Below are positions 17,333 to 26,487 of a DNA stretch of 50,117 bases, one piece after another. Source of the stretch: Parvibaculum sp. (lineage in GTDB: Bacteria > Pseudomonadota > Alphaproteobacteria > Parvibaculales > Parvibaculaceae); assembly GCA_031291615.1 (NCBI GenBank), contig JARLIS010000021.1, positions 1 to 50,117 on the forward strand. Direction: 5' to 3'. Under the pieces are notes generated by a model. The model was not told the DNA's origin, searched no databases, and saw only the letters and a list, made by a program, of their open reading frames with translations. Position 1 is the stretch's first letter. Every line of letters starts with the position of its first letter. Both the position numbers and the translations under genes were made by a program.

Positions 17333-20059
17333 CTAACCCGCCCCTTCCAGCATCTTCAACGCGACCGTCAACTTCGCCAGCGCGGCCTCGGCATCCGTCT
17401 TGCGCTCGCGCTGTTCCTCGACCACCTGCTCGGGGGCGGAAGAAATGAACTTCTCGTTGCCGAGTTTCGCGTCGATCTTGCCGATCTCGCCTTCGAGCTT
17501 GGCGACTTCCTTCTTGAGGCGCGCCGTTTCCGCCTTGAGGTCGATGACGTCGGCAATCGGCAGAAGCACCGTCGCCTCGTCGAGCACCATCTGAAGCGCG
17601 CCCGCAGGCACCGTTTCCGATGTTTCGGCGGATGACAGCCGCGCGAGACGGACGATCAGATCCTGGTGGCGCTCAAGACGAGCGAGATTTTCCGCGCTCG
17701 CGCCCTTGATGAGCAGCGGAATCTTCGCGCCCGCAGGCACGTTCATCTCGGCGCGCACGGAGCGCACTTCGGAGATGAGCCGGATCACCCAGTCCATCTC
17801 CGCATCTGCTGCCGCGTCGCCGAGGCCGGAGGGCTTGGGCCATTCGGTGAGGATGAGCAGGTTCTCCCGCGCCGGTCCCGCCGTCGTCGCCCAAAGCTCT
17901 TCCGTCATGAAGGGCATGAAGGGATGGAGGATCAGCAATATCTGGTCGAGCACATAGGCAGCCGTCGCCCGCGTCTCTGCCTTGGCCGCCTCGTCCGTGC
18001 CGAGGAGGAGCGGCTTGATGAACTCGAGATACCAGTCGCAGAAGACGTTCCAGACGAAGCGATAGATCGCGCCCGCCGCCTCGTTGAAGCGATAGCCCTC
18101 GATTTCCTCTGTCACTTTTGCAGCCGTTCGCGCGACTTCCGCGACGATCCATTTATTGACCGTCTGGTTGAGCTTCGCCGGATCGTAACCGGCGGCGCGC
18201 GCGCATTCGTTCATCTCGCAGAAGCGCGCGGCATTCCAGAGCTTGGTGCCGAAATTGCGATAGCCCTCGACGCGGTTCGTTGCGAGCTTGATGTCGCGGC
18301 CCTGCGCCGCCATGGCGGCCAGCGTGAAGCGCAGCGCATCCGCGCCATATTCGTCGATGAGCTTCAGGGGGTCGATCACGTTCCCCTTGGTCTTCGACAT
18401 TTTCTGGCCCTTCTCGTCGCGGACCAGCGCATGAATATAGACGTCGCGGAACGGCACTTCGTTCATGAAGTGCAGCCCCATCATCATCATGCGGGCGACC
18501 CAGAAGAAGATGATGTCGAAACCGGTGACGAGCACATCCGTCTTGTAATAGCGCTTGAGTTCCGGCGTCTCGTCGGGCCAGCCGAGAGTCGAGAACGGCC
18601 ACAGTGCCGACGAGAACCACGTATCGAGCACGTCCTCGTCGCGCTTCAGTGCAACCTTGCGGCCGTAATGTTTCTCGGCAGCGGCATGCGCTTCCTCCTC
18701 GCTATGAGCGACGAAGATTTCGCCGTCCTCGGCATACCAGGCCGGAATGCGGTGTCCCCACCAGAGCTGACGCGAGATGCACCAGGGCTGGATGTTGCGC
18801 ATCCATTCGAAATAGGTCTTCTCCCAGTTCTTCGGGACGAAGGTCGTCTGCCCGCGCTCGACAGCCTCGATGGCGGGCTTGGCGAGCGTCGCAGCGTCCA
18901 CATACCACTGGTCAGTGAGAAACGGCTCGATGACGACGAGCTTCGACTTCTCGTCATAGGGAACCATGATCTTGCGGTCTTCGATCCGGTCGAGAAGACC
19001 CAACGCCTCGATGTCGGCGACAACCTTCTTGCGCGCATCGAAACGGTCGAGCCCGCGATAGGCCGCTGGCGCTTCGTCGTTGATGCGCCCGTCGACCGTC
19101 AGGATATTGATCTGCGGCAGCCCGTGCCGCTTGCCGACCTCGAAGTCGTTGAAGTCATGCGCGGGCGTGATCTTAACAGCACCCGAACCCTGCGTCGGGT
19201 CTGCATGCTCGTCGAAGACGATGGGGATGCGCCGCCCGACCAGCGGCAGTTCGACGAAGGCGCCCTTGAGGTGCTTGTAGCGCTCGTCTTCCGCATTCAC
19301 CGCGACGGCGGTGTCGCCCAGCATGGTCTCGGGCCGCGTCGTCGCGACGATGATATAGGGCCGGTCCTCCCACGCGGTCGGCTTACCCTCCTCGTCGAAC
19401 TCGCTCGGATAGCGAACCGTCTTGCCGTCGGCCAGCGGATAGCGGAAATGCCAGAAGTGTCCCTTGACCTCGATGTTCTCGACTTCGAGATCGGAGACCG
19501 CGGTTTGCAGCTTCGGATCCCAGTTGACGAGCCGCTTATCGCGATAGATGAGACCCTGCCGGTGCAGTTCCACGAAGACCTTGAGAACGGCCTTCGACAA
19601 TCCTTCGTCCAGCGTGAAGCGTTCGCGGCTCCAGTCGCAGGACGCGCCCAGCCGTCGAAGCTGGCCGATGATCGTGCCGCCGCTCTCGCCCTTCCACTTC
19701 CAGATGCGCTCGACGAAGGCGTCGCGCCCCATGTCGCGGCGGCGGATATTGCCCTCCGCTTCAAGCTGGCGCTCGACGATGAGCTGCGTCGCAATGCCGG
19801 CATGGTCGAGGCCCGGCTGCCAGAGCACGTCCTTGCCGCGCATCCGCTCGAAGCGGATCAGAATGTCCTGCAACGTGTTGTTGAGCGCATGGCCCATATG
19901 CAGGCTGCCGGTGACATTGGGCGGCGGGATGACGATGCAATAGGGCTTGGCGCCAGCTGCGACGCGCTTCGGATCGCCGCCCTTGAAGGCCCCGCTCTCT
20001 TCCCACTGGCGGTAGAGGCGTTCTTCGACGTCTTGCGGCTGAAAATTCTTGTCGAGCAT
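17333..20059 (-). CDS. valS: valyl-tRNA synthetase
   Basis: Class I aminoacyl-tRNA synthetase with an editing domain that clears Thr-tRNA-Val. The 908 residues show the HIGH motif in [20 protein letters not shown], the [13 protein letters not shown] block, editing-domain sequence ([16 protein letters not shown]), the KMSKS motif in [15 protein letters not shown], and a C-terminal coiled-coil arm (from about 830, [18 protein letters not shown]). The ATG at 20059 begins [20 protein letters not shown], which is typical. Confidence 0.98.
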   Translation of the reverse strand: MLDKNFQPQDVEERLYRQWEESGAFKGGDPKRVAAGAKPYCIVIPPPNVTGSLHMGHALNNTLQDILIRFERMRGKDVLWQPGLDHAGIATQLIVERQLEAEGNIRRRDMGRDAFVERIWKWKGESGGTIIGQLRRLGASCDWSRERFTLDEGLSKAVLKVFVELHRQGLIYRDKRLVNWDPKLQTAVSDLEVENIEVKGHFWHFRYPLADGKTVRYPSEFDEEGKPTAWEDRPYIIVATTRPETMLGDTAVAVNAEDERYKHLKGAFVELPLVGRRIPIVFDEHADPTQGSGAVKITPAHDFNDFEVGKRHGLPQINILTVDGRINDEAPAAYRGLDRFDARKKVVADIEALGLLDRIEDRKIMVPYDEKSKLVVIEPFLTDQWYVDAATLAKPAIEAVERGQTTFVPKNWEKTYFEWMRNIQPWCISRQLWWGHRIPAWYAEDGEIFVAHSEEEAHAAAEKHYGRKVALKRDEDVLDTWFSSALWPFSTLGWPDETPELKRYYKTDVLVTGFDIIFFWVARMMMMGLHFMNEVPFRDVYIHALVRDEKGQKMSKTKGNVIDPLKLIDEYGADALRFTLAAMAAQGRDIKLATNRVEGYRNFGTKLWNAARFCEMNECARAAGYDPAKLNQTVNKWIVAEVARTAAKVTEEIEGYRFNEAAGAIYRFVWNVFCDWYLEFIKPLLLGTDEAAKAETRATAAYVLDQILLILHPFMPFMTEELWATTAGPARENLLILTEWPKPSGLGDAAADAEMDWVIRLISEVRSVRAEMNVPAGAKIPLLIKGASAENLARLERHQDLIVRLARLSSAETSETVPAGALQMVLDEATVLLPIADVIDLKAETARLKKEVAKLEGEIGKIDAKLGNEKFISSAPEQVVEEQRERKTDAEAALAKLTVALKMLEGAG

Positions 20060-20230
20060 GGGGCTGCATCCGAAAGCTCAATCCGCATCGAAACGGCGGA
20101 CCGAGAAAATCTATTGGAATCTTGCTGTCTTACAGCACGGGGCGGCCCCCCATATCAAGCCGTCAGGCGAACGCCGAAAGCGGCGGGCCCTTGGGGGAAC
20201 CGCCGCGACCGTCCAGCAATGGGCTAAGTC

Positions 20231-20896
20231 TCAGCGGCCGCGCCGCGCTACGCGCTCGATCTCTTCGGCTACAAGCCGCTCGACGAGCGAGGGCAGGTTC
20301 TGGTCGAGCCACTGCTTCAGCAAGGGCTTCAGCATGTCGGCAACCAGGTCTTCGAGCGTTTTGCCCGTGCCGCCGGCCGATGTCATCATCGAGCTGGCAA
20401 GCGCGCCGAAAGCAGCCGAGGCGGCCGTGGCGGCGTCGCCCGAAAGCAGGCCCGAAGTCTGGGCCGCCGGCTGGGGCTGATAGGCGGGACGGGAGGGTGC
20501 GCTCATGGCAGGCTCCTCAAAGGCGATGTCTTCCTCGGGCTCGGCATATTCCGGCTCGGGTTCATGTTCGGGCTCATAATGGGCGGCCTGATGGACAGGC
20601 GCCTCGGGAGCCGCCGGCTCCTCGTAATGCGCCGGTTCCGGCTCCGGTTCATGCTCGTGCACATGCTCCGGTTCGGGAAGCGGCTGGGTCAGCTCCAGCA
20701 CTTCCTCGTCCTCGAAAAGCACGTCCTCTTCGGACTCCTCGGCCGGCGTGTGGGCGTCGGCATAGACCTCCTCGTGATGCACGGGCGGCGCCTCTTCGGC
20801 GACGTCCTTGCCCCCGCTGTCCTCGGAGATGATCCGGCGGATGGAGGCGAGAATTTCCTCCATTGTCGGTTCTTGTGCCGGGCTCTGGTTGCTCAT
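20231..20896 (-). CDS. DUF2497 / PopZ-like polar organising protein
   Basis: Relative of PopZ, which forms a polar hub that anchors chromosome origins in Caulobacter. The 221 residues have the N-terminal peptide EPTMEEILASIRRIISEDSG, a long acidic/Pro/His-rich disordered middle (about 30-150, with repeated EPEHE/EPEPE/EYAEPEE units), and a C-terminal helical oligomerisation domain (about 180-221, LEDLVADMLKPLLKQWLDQN and VAEEIERVARRG). This three-part layout is the PopZ pattern. It sits between tolC and valS, as I recall from other alphaproteobacteria. Confidence 0.85.
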   Translation of the reverse strand: MSNQSPAQEPTMEEILASIRRIISEDSGGKDVAEEAPPVHHEEVYADAHTPAEESEEDVLFEDEEVLELTQPLPEPEHVHEHEPEPEPAHYEEPAAPEAPVHQAAHYEPEHEPEPEYAEPEEDIAFEEPAMSAPSRPAYQPQPAAQTSGLLSGDAATAASAAFGALASSMMTSAGGTGKTLEDLVADMLKPLLKQWLDQNLPSLVERLVAEEIERVARRGR

Positions 20897-21020
20897 GCCT
20901 TAAATCCCACAGATCGCGTTCTTCAATATCCCTAGCAGACAAAAGCTTAGGAGATGTTGACTGCAAAAGCCAACTTTCACCCTGCCTTATAATCCGCCGA
21001 ATATATGAAACCGCCCGCGC

Positions 21021-22436
21021 CTATTCGTCCTCGAACGTGCCCCAGCCGAGCCACTTGTCCTCGACGGCGTTATAGTTCTCTTCAGGATCGTAATACTTTA
21101 CCGGAAGATTAAGCTGGCGCGCCGTCAGCTGGCCCGTCGCCGCGAGAAGATTGAACTCGGCCACGGCCTCGTCGCGCTCGGCGCTGACCAGCGCCACGCG
21201 CGCATTCAGCAGTTCCTGCTCGGCGTTCAACACATCCAGTGTCGTCTGCGAGCCGACTTCCGCTTCCTGCCGCACGCCTTCGAGAGCGATTTCGTTGGCC
21301 TTCACCTGCTCCTTGCTGGAAACGATGTTCGCCTGAGCCGAACGCAGGCCCTCCCAGGCGTTGCGGACAGCCTCGTCCACCACCCGCTGCGTCGAGGCGA
21401 TTTGCATCAGCGCCTGGCTGTGCTGTTCCTTGGCCTGCCGGACGCGCGAATATTCCGCTCCGCCTTGATAGAGCGGAATGGTCAGAACGCCCATCACGGC
21501 CGTCTGCGACGTATGATCGATGGGCGTCGAGGTACCCGACGGGTCGCGTCCATAGAGGTATTGAGCCTGAATATCGAAGCTCGGCAGCACCACGCCCTTT
21601 GCCGCTGCAACGGCCGCAGCGCTGGAGGCTTCGGCGTTACGCGCGGCCTGAAGGTCGGGATTGCCGCGTTCGGCAAGGCTGCGCGCATCGTCCTCGCTGG
21701 CAGGCAGGCCGGCAGCGGCCTTGGGCCGCTCGAGCGTACCCGGCGCATGGCCGATCACTTTTTCATAGTCGGCTCGGCTCGCGGTCAACTGCGCCTCGGC
21801 CTGCTGGAGGCTGGTGCGCGCGCCGCTGAGGCGGGCTTCTGATTGGGCCACATCCGTACGCGTGAGCTCGCCGACGCGGAACCGGTCCTTCGTCGCTTCA
21901 AGCTGACGCTTCAGAACCTCGACGTTGTTCTTGTTGAGGTCGACAACGCCCGTGTCCCGGATCACGTCCATATAGGCCGCGATCGCCGAAAGTAGCGTGT
22001 TCTGCTCGGCGCTGACCAGGCTTGCGCGTCCCGCCTTCACCGCATACTCGGCCTGCTTGGTCGAATTGTACGTCCGACCGCCCGCAAAAATATTCTGGTT
22101 GAGGGTCACGGAACCGCTGAGCGGATGCGTGGTCGATTTGATGGTAGCGGGGGGCGTGGTCGATGTCGTGGATTTGGAGCCGTTATAGCCGTAGGAGCCC
22201 TGCGCGGTCACGGTCGGGCGATAGCCTGACAGCGCCTGAGGCACCTGCTCGTCGGTGGCGCGCAATTGGGCGCGCTGGCCTTGCAGGTCGGGATTGCTCT
22301 GATAGGCCGCCGACAAGGCGTCGGTCAGGCTCTCCGCGAATACCGGCGTGGCGAACATGGCCGCCGCGAGGACGGTAACGCTCGCGGCGCCGAGCGTACG
22401 CAGCCGCACCGACGTCCCGGGAATGGGTCGCTTCAT
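21021..22436 (-). CDS. tolC: TolC family outer-membrane efflux/secretion channel
   Basis: Outer-membrane trimeric channel partner for RND efflux pumps or type I secretion. The 471 residues have a signal peptide (LGAASVTVLAAAMFATPVFA, cleavage near residue 34) followed by the duplicated TolC repeat: SLTDALSAAYQSNPDLQGQR in the first half and SLAERGNPDLQAARNAEASS in the second. Long Ala/Gln-rich helices and the VLNAEQELLNARV segment fit the channel helices. No inner-membrane pump or adaptor gene is adjacent. The Pcm-like gene lies upstream on the same strand. Confidence 0.93.
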   Translation of the reverse strand: MKRPIPGTSVRLRTLGAASVTVLAAAMFATPVFAESLTDALSAAYQSNPDLQGQRAQLRATDEQVPQALSGYRPTVTAQGSYGYNGSKSTTSTTPPATIKSTTHPLSGSVTLNQNIFAGGRTYNSTKQAEYAVKAGRASLVSAEQNTLLSAIAAYMDVIRDTGVVDLNKNNVEVLKRQLEATKDRFRVGELTRTDVAQSEARLSGARTSLQQAEAQLTASRADYEKVIGHAPGTLERPKAAAGLPASEDDARSLAERGNPDLQAARNAEASSAAAVAAAKGVVLPSFDIQAQYLYGRDPSGTSTPIDHTSQTAVMGVLTIPLYQGGAEYSRVRQAKEQHSQALMQIASTQRVVDEAVRNAWEGLRSAQANIVSSKEQVKANEIALEGVRQEAEVGSQTTLDVLNAEQELLNARVALVSAERDEAVAEFNLLAATGQLTARQLNLPVKYYDPEENYNAVEDKWLGWGTFEDE

Positions 22437-22589
22437 CTTAATTCTCTCCGCTGAACGCGGCCTCGCCCCTCAACGCTTCCGCGACGTGTGTTTACCGGCA
22501 ATATCTGTAGGCAAGTTACATATAGGAACGCGCTTGTCCAAGTCCCAGCTGATCGCAAAAGCGATAGTGGCAAATTGCGATTATATCAT

Positions 22590-23243
22590 TCAAAAGACAA
22601 AGCTTTCGGCGACTTCAAAACCGGGCAGCGGATGCACGTTGGCATCGAAAACCACCCGGCTGCTGACGACGCCGTTCGCCTTGACGAAAACATGGGCATG
22701 ACCGACGGGTCTGCCGCCGATCACCGCGACGAGGCGGCCACCTTCCGCAAGCTGATCGAAAAGCTTCGTCGGTCCTTCAGGAAGGGAGCCGTTGACGAAA
22801 ATCACGTCATAGGCCCCCTGCTTCGCGTACCCCTCTCCCAGCGCACCAGTGACGACGCTGACATTGGCGGCCCCAACCTGTGCGAGGGCGGCCGACGCGG
22901 CCCGGGCAAGATCGCCATCCGCTTCGAGCGCGACGACGGAAGCGGCAAGCGCCGCCAGCACGGCAGACGAATAGCCTGTCGCACAGCCCACATCGAGAAC
23001 CCGGTCCACAGCCGTCACCTCGGCCGCCTGACACAGCTTCGCAAAGACCCGGGGCTGAAGCAGATAACGGCCCCGGCTCACCTGCACTTCTTCGTCCATA
23101 TAGGCGATGCCGCGCGCGGCCTCCGGCACGAAAACTTCCCGGGGAACGCGGTTCATCGCGGCGATCACGCCGGCATCGGTGACGCCGTTACAGCGCACCT
23201 GGTTCTCGACCATGTTGATACGGGCGGCGGCGAAGTCGGGCAT
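22590..23243 (-). CDS. Pcm-like SAM methyltransferase (second paralogue)
   Basis: Class I methyltransferase related to protein-L-isoaspartate O-methyltransferase. The 217 residues show RINMVENQVRCNGVTD, VPREVFVPEAARGIAYMDEE and the SAM motif VLDVGCATGYSSAVLAALA. Where true Pcm has GQTISQP, this protein has SRGRYLLQPRV, so the substrate or activity may differ. The ATG at 23243 (MPDFAAARINMVENQ) fits homologues; the upstream open frame overlaps the tRNA-Cys region and is not used. A tolC gene follows 153 nt downstream, a pairing common in alphaproteobacteria. Confidence 0.85.
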   Translation of the reverse strand: MPDFAAARINMVENQVRCNGVTDAGVIAAMNRVPREVFVPEAARGIAYMDEEVQVSRGRYLLQPRVFAKLCQAAEVTAVDRVLDVGCATGYSSAVLAALAASVVALEADGDLARAASAALAQVGAANVSVVTGALGEGYAKQGAYDVIFVNGSLPEGPTKLFDQLAEGGRLVAVIGGRPVGHAHVFVKANGVVSSRVVFDANVHPLPGFEVAESFVF

Positions 23244-23424
23244 GGTTCTATCCGGCGGCTTGGAACAGGGGAGAATCGGGGCTCGGCAGCCCCGGCGAGG
23301 CGCGACCGCCTCGCCGCGTTTATAGAGCGCGAACCGGCCAAACTCAATTCGTTCGGACGGTTGCGGGCCCCTCTTAACCGGGCGGCAATCGGCGCTGGGT
23401 AAAACTGGCGCTGTTGATTGCTGA

Positions 23425-23453
23425 TTGTGCGGCGTGGGGGGAGTTGCTATACC
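23425..23453 (+). promoter_or_regulatory. candidate promoter for tRNA-Cys
   Basis: TTGTGC (23425-23430) and TATACC (23448-23453) are separated by 17 bases, a sigma-70-like arrangement, about 15 bases before the mature tRNA 5' end at 23469. The -35 match is partial; this is positional inference only. Confidence 0.4.
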
Positions 23454-23468
23454 CCGGCCGTCTTGGAT

Positions 23469-23542
23469 GGCCACGTGGCGGAGTGGTTACGCGCCGGACT
23501 GCAAATCCGTTTACCCCGGTTCGATTCCGGGCGTGGCCTCCA
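23469..23542 (+). tRNA. tRNA-Cys (anticodon GCA)
   Basis: A 74-nt cloverleaf: acceptor 5' GGCCACG pairs with CGTGGCC (23532-23538), followed by discriminator T and an encoded CCA. The anticodon loop CTGCAAA places GCA at 23501-23503, and the T arm reads CCCGGTTCGATTCCGGG. It is the only tRNA at this edge of the polysaccharide locus. Confidence 0.97.
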
Positions 23543-23587
23543 GACAAATCACCATATTGCCCGGAAACCGTCGAAACGCGCGCCGAC

Positions 23588-24919
23588 TCACGCCGGAAAG
23601 CCGTCGACGGGTTCCCCGCGCCCTTCCCCCGCCCGTGAACGGCGGCGCAGCGACAGGACATGCGTTCCGGCGGCGCGCTGGCGTTCGGTGGCGAGAATCA
23701 TCCCCCAGGCCATGCCGAACAGCAGGAACAGGTGACGCCAGTTATCGACGTCGATGATGAACGCCTCGGCCAGGTGCCCGACGAGACAGGCATAGACGAC
23801 GATCAGATATTCCCGGCCCGGCGCATCGACGAAGGTCGCACCCCAGCTTCGCCGCAACGTCATGAAGACGAAACCGAGAAACGACAGACCCGACAAAAAC
23901 CCGCCCGCAACCAGAATGCTGAGATAGACGTTATGCGTGTCGAGCTTGTTGATGATGCCCCATTGCGAGGGTCCGATGCCGAGCGGCCGCGACAACACCA
24001 TCTCGATGGCGCGCTTCTGGCTCTCGAAACGGCCCTCCTGGCCGACGTCATAATCCTGAACCAGCGCTGCACGCTCCGTGAAGAGCCGCTGCACCTTCGG
24101 AGTTGAAAGCGCCACGCCGACAATGCCGATGACCAGCAGCCCCATCAACGCCGAGAAAACGATCAGCCTGAACGACTGCTGCGCCGAGCGCGAAGTGGCA
24201 AGCGTGAGCCACACGAAAATGCCGCTCGACAGGAGAAAGCTGCCCCATGCGCCGCGCGAGAAGCTGAGCAGAATGCCGAGCACCAGAATGCCGATAAGCG
24301 GCAGAAGCAGAAACGCCCTTGCGCTCTCGCCCGTACTGAGCCGCAGGCAGAGATAGATGGTGGGTGCGATCAGATAGGGGCCGAACACGTTCGGGTCGTT
24401 GAACGTTCCGATGGCCCGGCCGAAATCGAGAAAGCTTTCCGATCCGGGCAACACCCCGAAATATCCGCCGATGCCGAGAGAGGCCGCGACCAATGCGCCG
24501 GCTGTATAGGCGTTGAAAATGAGCCGCAGCCGGCGCTCGGGCGCCTCATAGACATAGGCCGCGAAGAAGATCATGGCGCAGACGAGATAGGTCGCCGCCT
24601 CCATGAAGCCCTGAAGCTTTTCGACATAGACCGCGGTCATGCCGCCGATCCCGTATCCTGCAAGGACGAAGCCCCACATGGAAGCCGGCCAGACGATGCC
24701 GCGCGGCAGCTTCAATCCGAAAAGGAAATAGAGCCCCATGGCTCCGATGAGCAGGAGATCGTAAGGCACAGGCTTGTTCTGCCCCGGATCGCTCCTCTGA
24801 TAGAAGAGCGCCACGACGATCAGGAACATGCAGATGTCGCCCATGCGCACAGCCCAGCTCGTGCGGGCAACCGCCATCGTCGCTCTTTGCTGTGGCTGAT
24901 CGGGAAACCATCCATCCAT
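23588..24919 (-). CDS. O-antigen ligase/polymerase (Wzy-like) membrane protein
   Basis: Multi-spanning inner-membrane protein of 443 residues with about ten hydrophobic segments, the layout of the Wzy/WaaL/O-antigen ligase superfamily that polymerises or transfers lipid-linked glycans on the periplasmic side. A large periplasmic loop lies around residues 265-330 and holds GIGPSQWGIINKLDTHNVYL, resembling the conserved H-containing region of that family. It is the last gene of the minus-strand run, 11 nt after the sugar-phosphate transferase gene. A polymerase role is favoured because an initiating transferase and Wza/Wzc proteins are nearby; a ligase is possible. Confidence 0.82.
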   Translation of the reverse strand: MDGWFPDQPQQRATMAVARTSWAVRMGDICMFLIVVALFYQRSDPGQNKPVPYDLLLIGAMGLYFLFGLKLPRGIVWPASMWGFVLAGYGIGGMTAVYVEKLQGFMEAATYLVCAMIFFAAYVYEAPERRLRLIFNAYTAGALVAASLGIGGYFGVLPGSESFLDFGRAIGTFNDPNVFGPYLIAPTIYLCLRLSTGESARAFLLLPLIGILVLGILLSFSRGAWGSFLLSSGIFVWLTLATSRSAQQSFRLIVFSALMGLLVIGIVGVALSTPKVQRLFTERAALVQDYDVGQEGRFESQKRAIEMVLSRPLGIGPSQWGIINKLDTHNVYLSILVAGGFLSGLSFLGFVFMTLRRSWGATFVDAPGREYLIVVYACLVGHLAEAFIIDVDNWRHLFLLFGMAWGMILATERQRAAGTHVLSLRRRSRAGEGRGEPVDGFPA

Positions 24920-24930
24920 CGCGCTCGCCC

Positions 24931-26487
24931 TCAGAACGCGTTTTCGCCGCGCAGCATCGCTATGGGCGTGCGCAGGATGATATAAAGATCGAGCAGCAGC
25001 GACCAGTTCTCGATGTAGTAGAGATCGTGTTCGGTGCGCCGCAGGATTTTCTCGCGCGTGTCCGTTTCACCGCGCCAGCCATTGACCTGCGCCCAGCCGG
25101 TGATGCCGGGCTTCACACGGTGGCGCGCGAAATAACCGTCAACCACGTCGCCATAAAGTTCGTCGCCCGCTTTGGCGAGAATCGCATGCGGCCGCGGGCC
25201 GACAATCGACATGTCTCCCTTGAGGACCGTGATGAACTGGGGCAACTCGTCGAGACTGGAGCGGCGCAGAAAATGCCCGACGCGCGTCACCCGGTCGTCA
25301 TTCGACGTGACGAGCCTTGCCGCATTGGCGTCGGTTGCCTCATGACGAAGCGTGCGGAACTTGTAGACCTCGACAAGCTCGTTGTTGAACCCGTATCGCC
25401 GTTGTTTGAAAAACACCGGTCCCTTGCTGTCCAGCTTGATTGCGGCAGCGATGATGAGCAGCAGCGGCGAAAGCAGAAGCAGAAAGAAGGCGGCGAGAAC
25501 GCGATCCTCGACAAGCTTCAGCACATAGTCCCAATCGGACAGCGGCTTGTCGTAAAGGTTGAAGAACGGCACGTTGCCGACATAGGAATAGGTGCCCGCC
25601 GTCATGCGCAGCGGCGCATCGAGCGCCGACAGGCGAATATCGACCGGCAAAACCCACACCTTGCGCATCATTTCGAGCACGCGCCGCTCGGCCGTCAACG
25701 GCAACGACATGATGAGAAGGTCGATGCGGTTCGAACGCGCGAACCGCACCAGTTCGTCCACCGTGCCGAGCTTCGGATAGCCCGCGATTTCTTCCGGCAC
25801 GCGCGTGTCGCCGCGATCGTCGAAGACGCCGCAAATCTTGATGTCGGAGGCGGACGACGCCATCAGCGCTTCAATCAGCCGCCTGCCCCTATCGCCGCCG
25901 CCGACAATCACGACGCGGCGTTCGAGCCTCCCCGTCTTCATCCAGTGGCGGATCAGCACGGAAAAGACACCGCGCATGACTAGGATCGAGGCAAGCCCGG
26001 AGAAATACCAGCCGACGAACCAGACGCGCGAAAGATCGTCTGCGACTTTCAGGAAAAATCCCGCCAATACGAGGGTCACAAAAACGCCGCTCCACGCCAT
26101 GCCGGCATGGCCGATCTGAAGCATCGTCCGTTGCAGCACGGGAATGCGATAGAGGCCGCCTAGCTGGAAGCAGAGAATGGTCAGCACCGCGCCCGAGACA
26201 ATGGTCGGGTAGTAGATGAATTTCAGCGAAGGCGCTTCGGCGCCCAGGTAAGCATGGAAAAGCAGCAACCCCGTCAACGCCGCAAGCGCCGCATCGGCGA
26301 TGCGCACCGAGCCTTGCAGGACGGCGGGGGAAATCATCGGAACGATGCTGGCCCGCCGCTCGGTCGAGGGCGTCGCCCCGTCGGTCTGGCTACCTTCGCG
26401 GCGCGCAGAACGACCGCTCGCCGCACCGGCGGCCGCGTCTGTCGGCGCGGCATGATAGCCGCCGAGCGGGCTCCCGCTTTCGCTCAT
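24931..26487 (-). CDS. undecaprenyl-phosphate sugar phosphotransferase (WcaJ/polyprenyl glycosylphosphotransferase type)
   Basis: Initiating enzyme that transfers sugar-1-phosphate to undecaprenyl phosphate. The 518 residues have N-terminal membrane helices (from about residue 55), a Rossmann-like CoA-binding middle (VVIVGGGDRGRRLIEALMAS), another helix near 325-350 (LVEDRVLAAFFLLLLSPLLL), and the C-terminal bacterial sugar transferase domain with FFKQRRYGFNNELVEVYKFR, LRRSSLDELPQFITVLKGDM, VGPRPHA and KPGITGWAQVNGWRGETDT. These are diagnostic. Its start overlaps the stop of the GT4 gene by 4 nt. Confidence 0.94.
   Translation of the reverse strand: MSESGSPLGGYHAAPTDAAAGAASGRSARREGSQTDGATPSTERRASIVPMISPAVLQGSVRIADAALAALTGLLLFHAYLGAEAPSLKFIYYPTIVSGAVLTILCFQLGGLYRIPVLQRTMLQIGHAGMAWSGVFVTLVLAGFFLKVADDLSRVWFVGWYFSGLASILVMRGVFSVLIRHWMKTGRLERRVVIVGGGDRGRRLIEALMASSASDIKICGVFDDRGDTRVPEEIAGYPKLGTVDELVRFARSNRIDLLIMSLPLTAERRVLEMMRKVWVLPVDIRLSALDAPLRMTAGTYSYVGNVPFFNLYDKPLSDWDYVLKLVEDRVLAAFFLLLLSPLLLIIAAAIKLDSKGPVFFKQRRYGFNNELVEVYKFRTLRHEATDANAARLVTSNDDRVTRVGHFLRRSSLDELPQFITVLKGDMSIVGPRPHAILAKAGDELYGDVVDGYFARHRVKPGITGWAQVNGWRGETDTREKILRRTEHDLYYIENWSLLLDLYIILRTPIAMLRGENAF

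Noticed and set aside
17666..20227. 853-codon open frame antisense to valS
   Set aside because: It mirrors valS on the other strand; its length comes from high GC at third positions. The translation is rich in Arg, Asp and Leu without family motifs, while valS has all its signatures.
20511..20790. Possible CRISPR or tandem DNA repeat in the PopZ-like gene
   Set aside because: The repetition is at the protein level (Glu/Pro/His units) with irregular spacing; no constant repeat/spacer pattern exists here or elsewhere in the window.
23469..23542. tRNA-Cys as an integrase attachment site
   Set aside because: No second copy of its 3' end was seen downstream and no integrase gene is present, so only the bracketing of the locus is reported.
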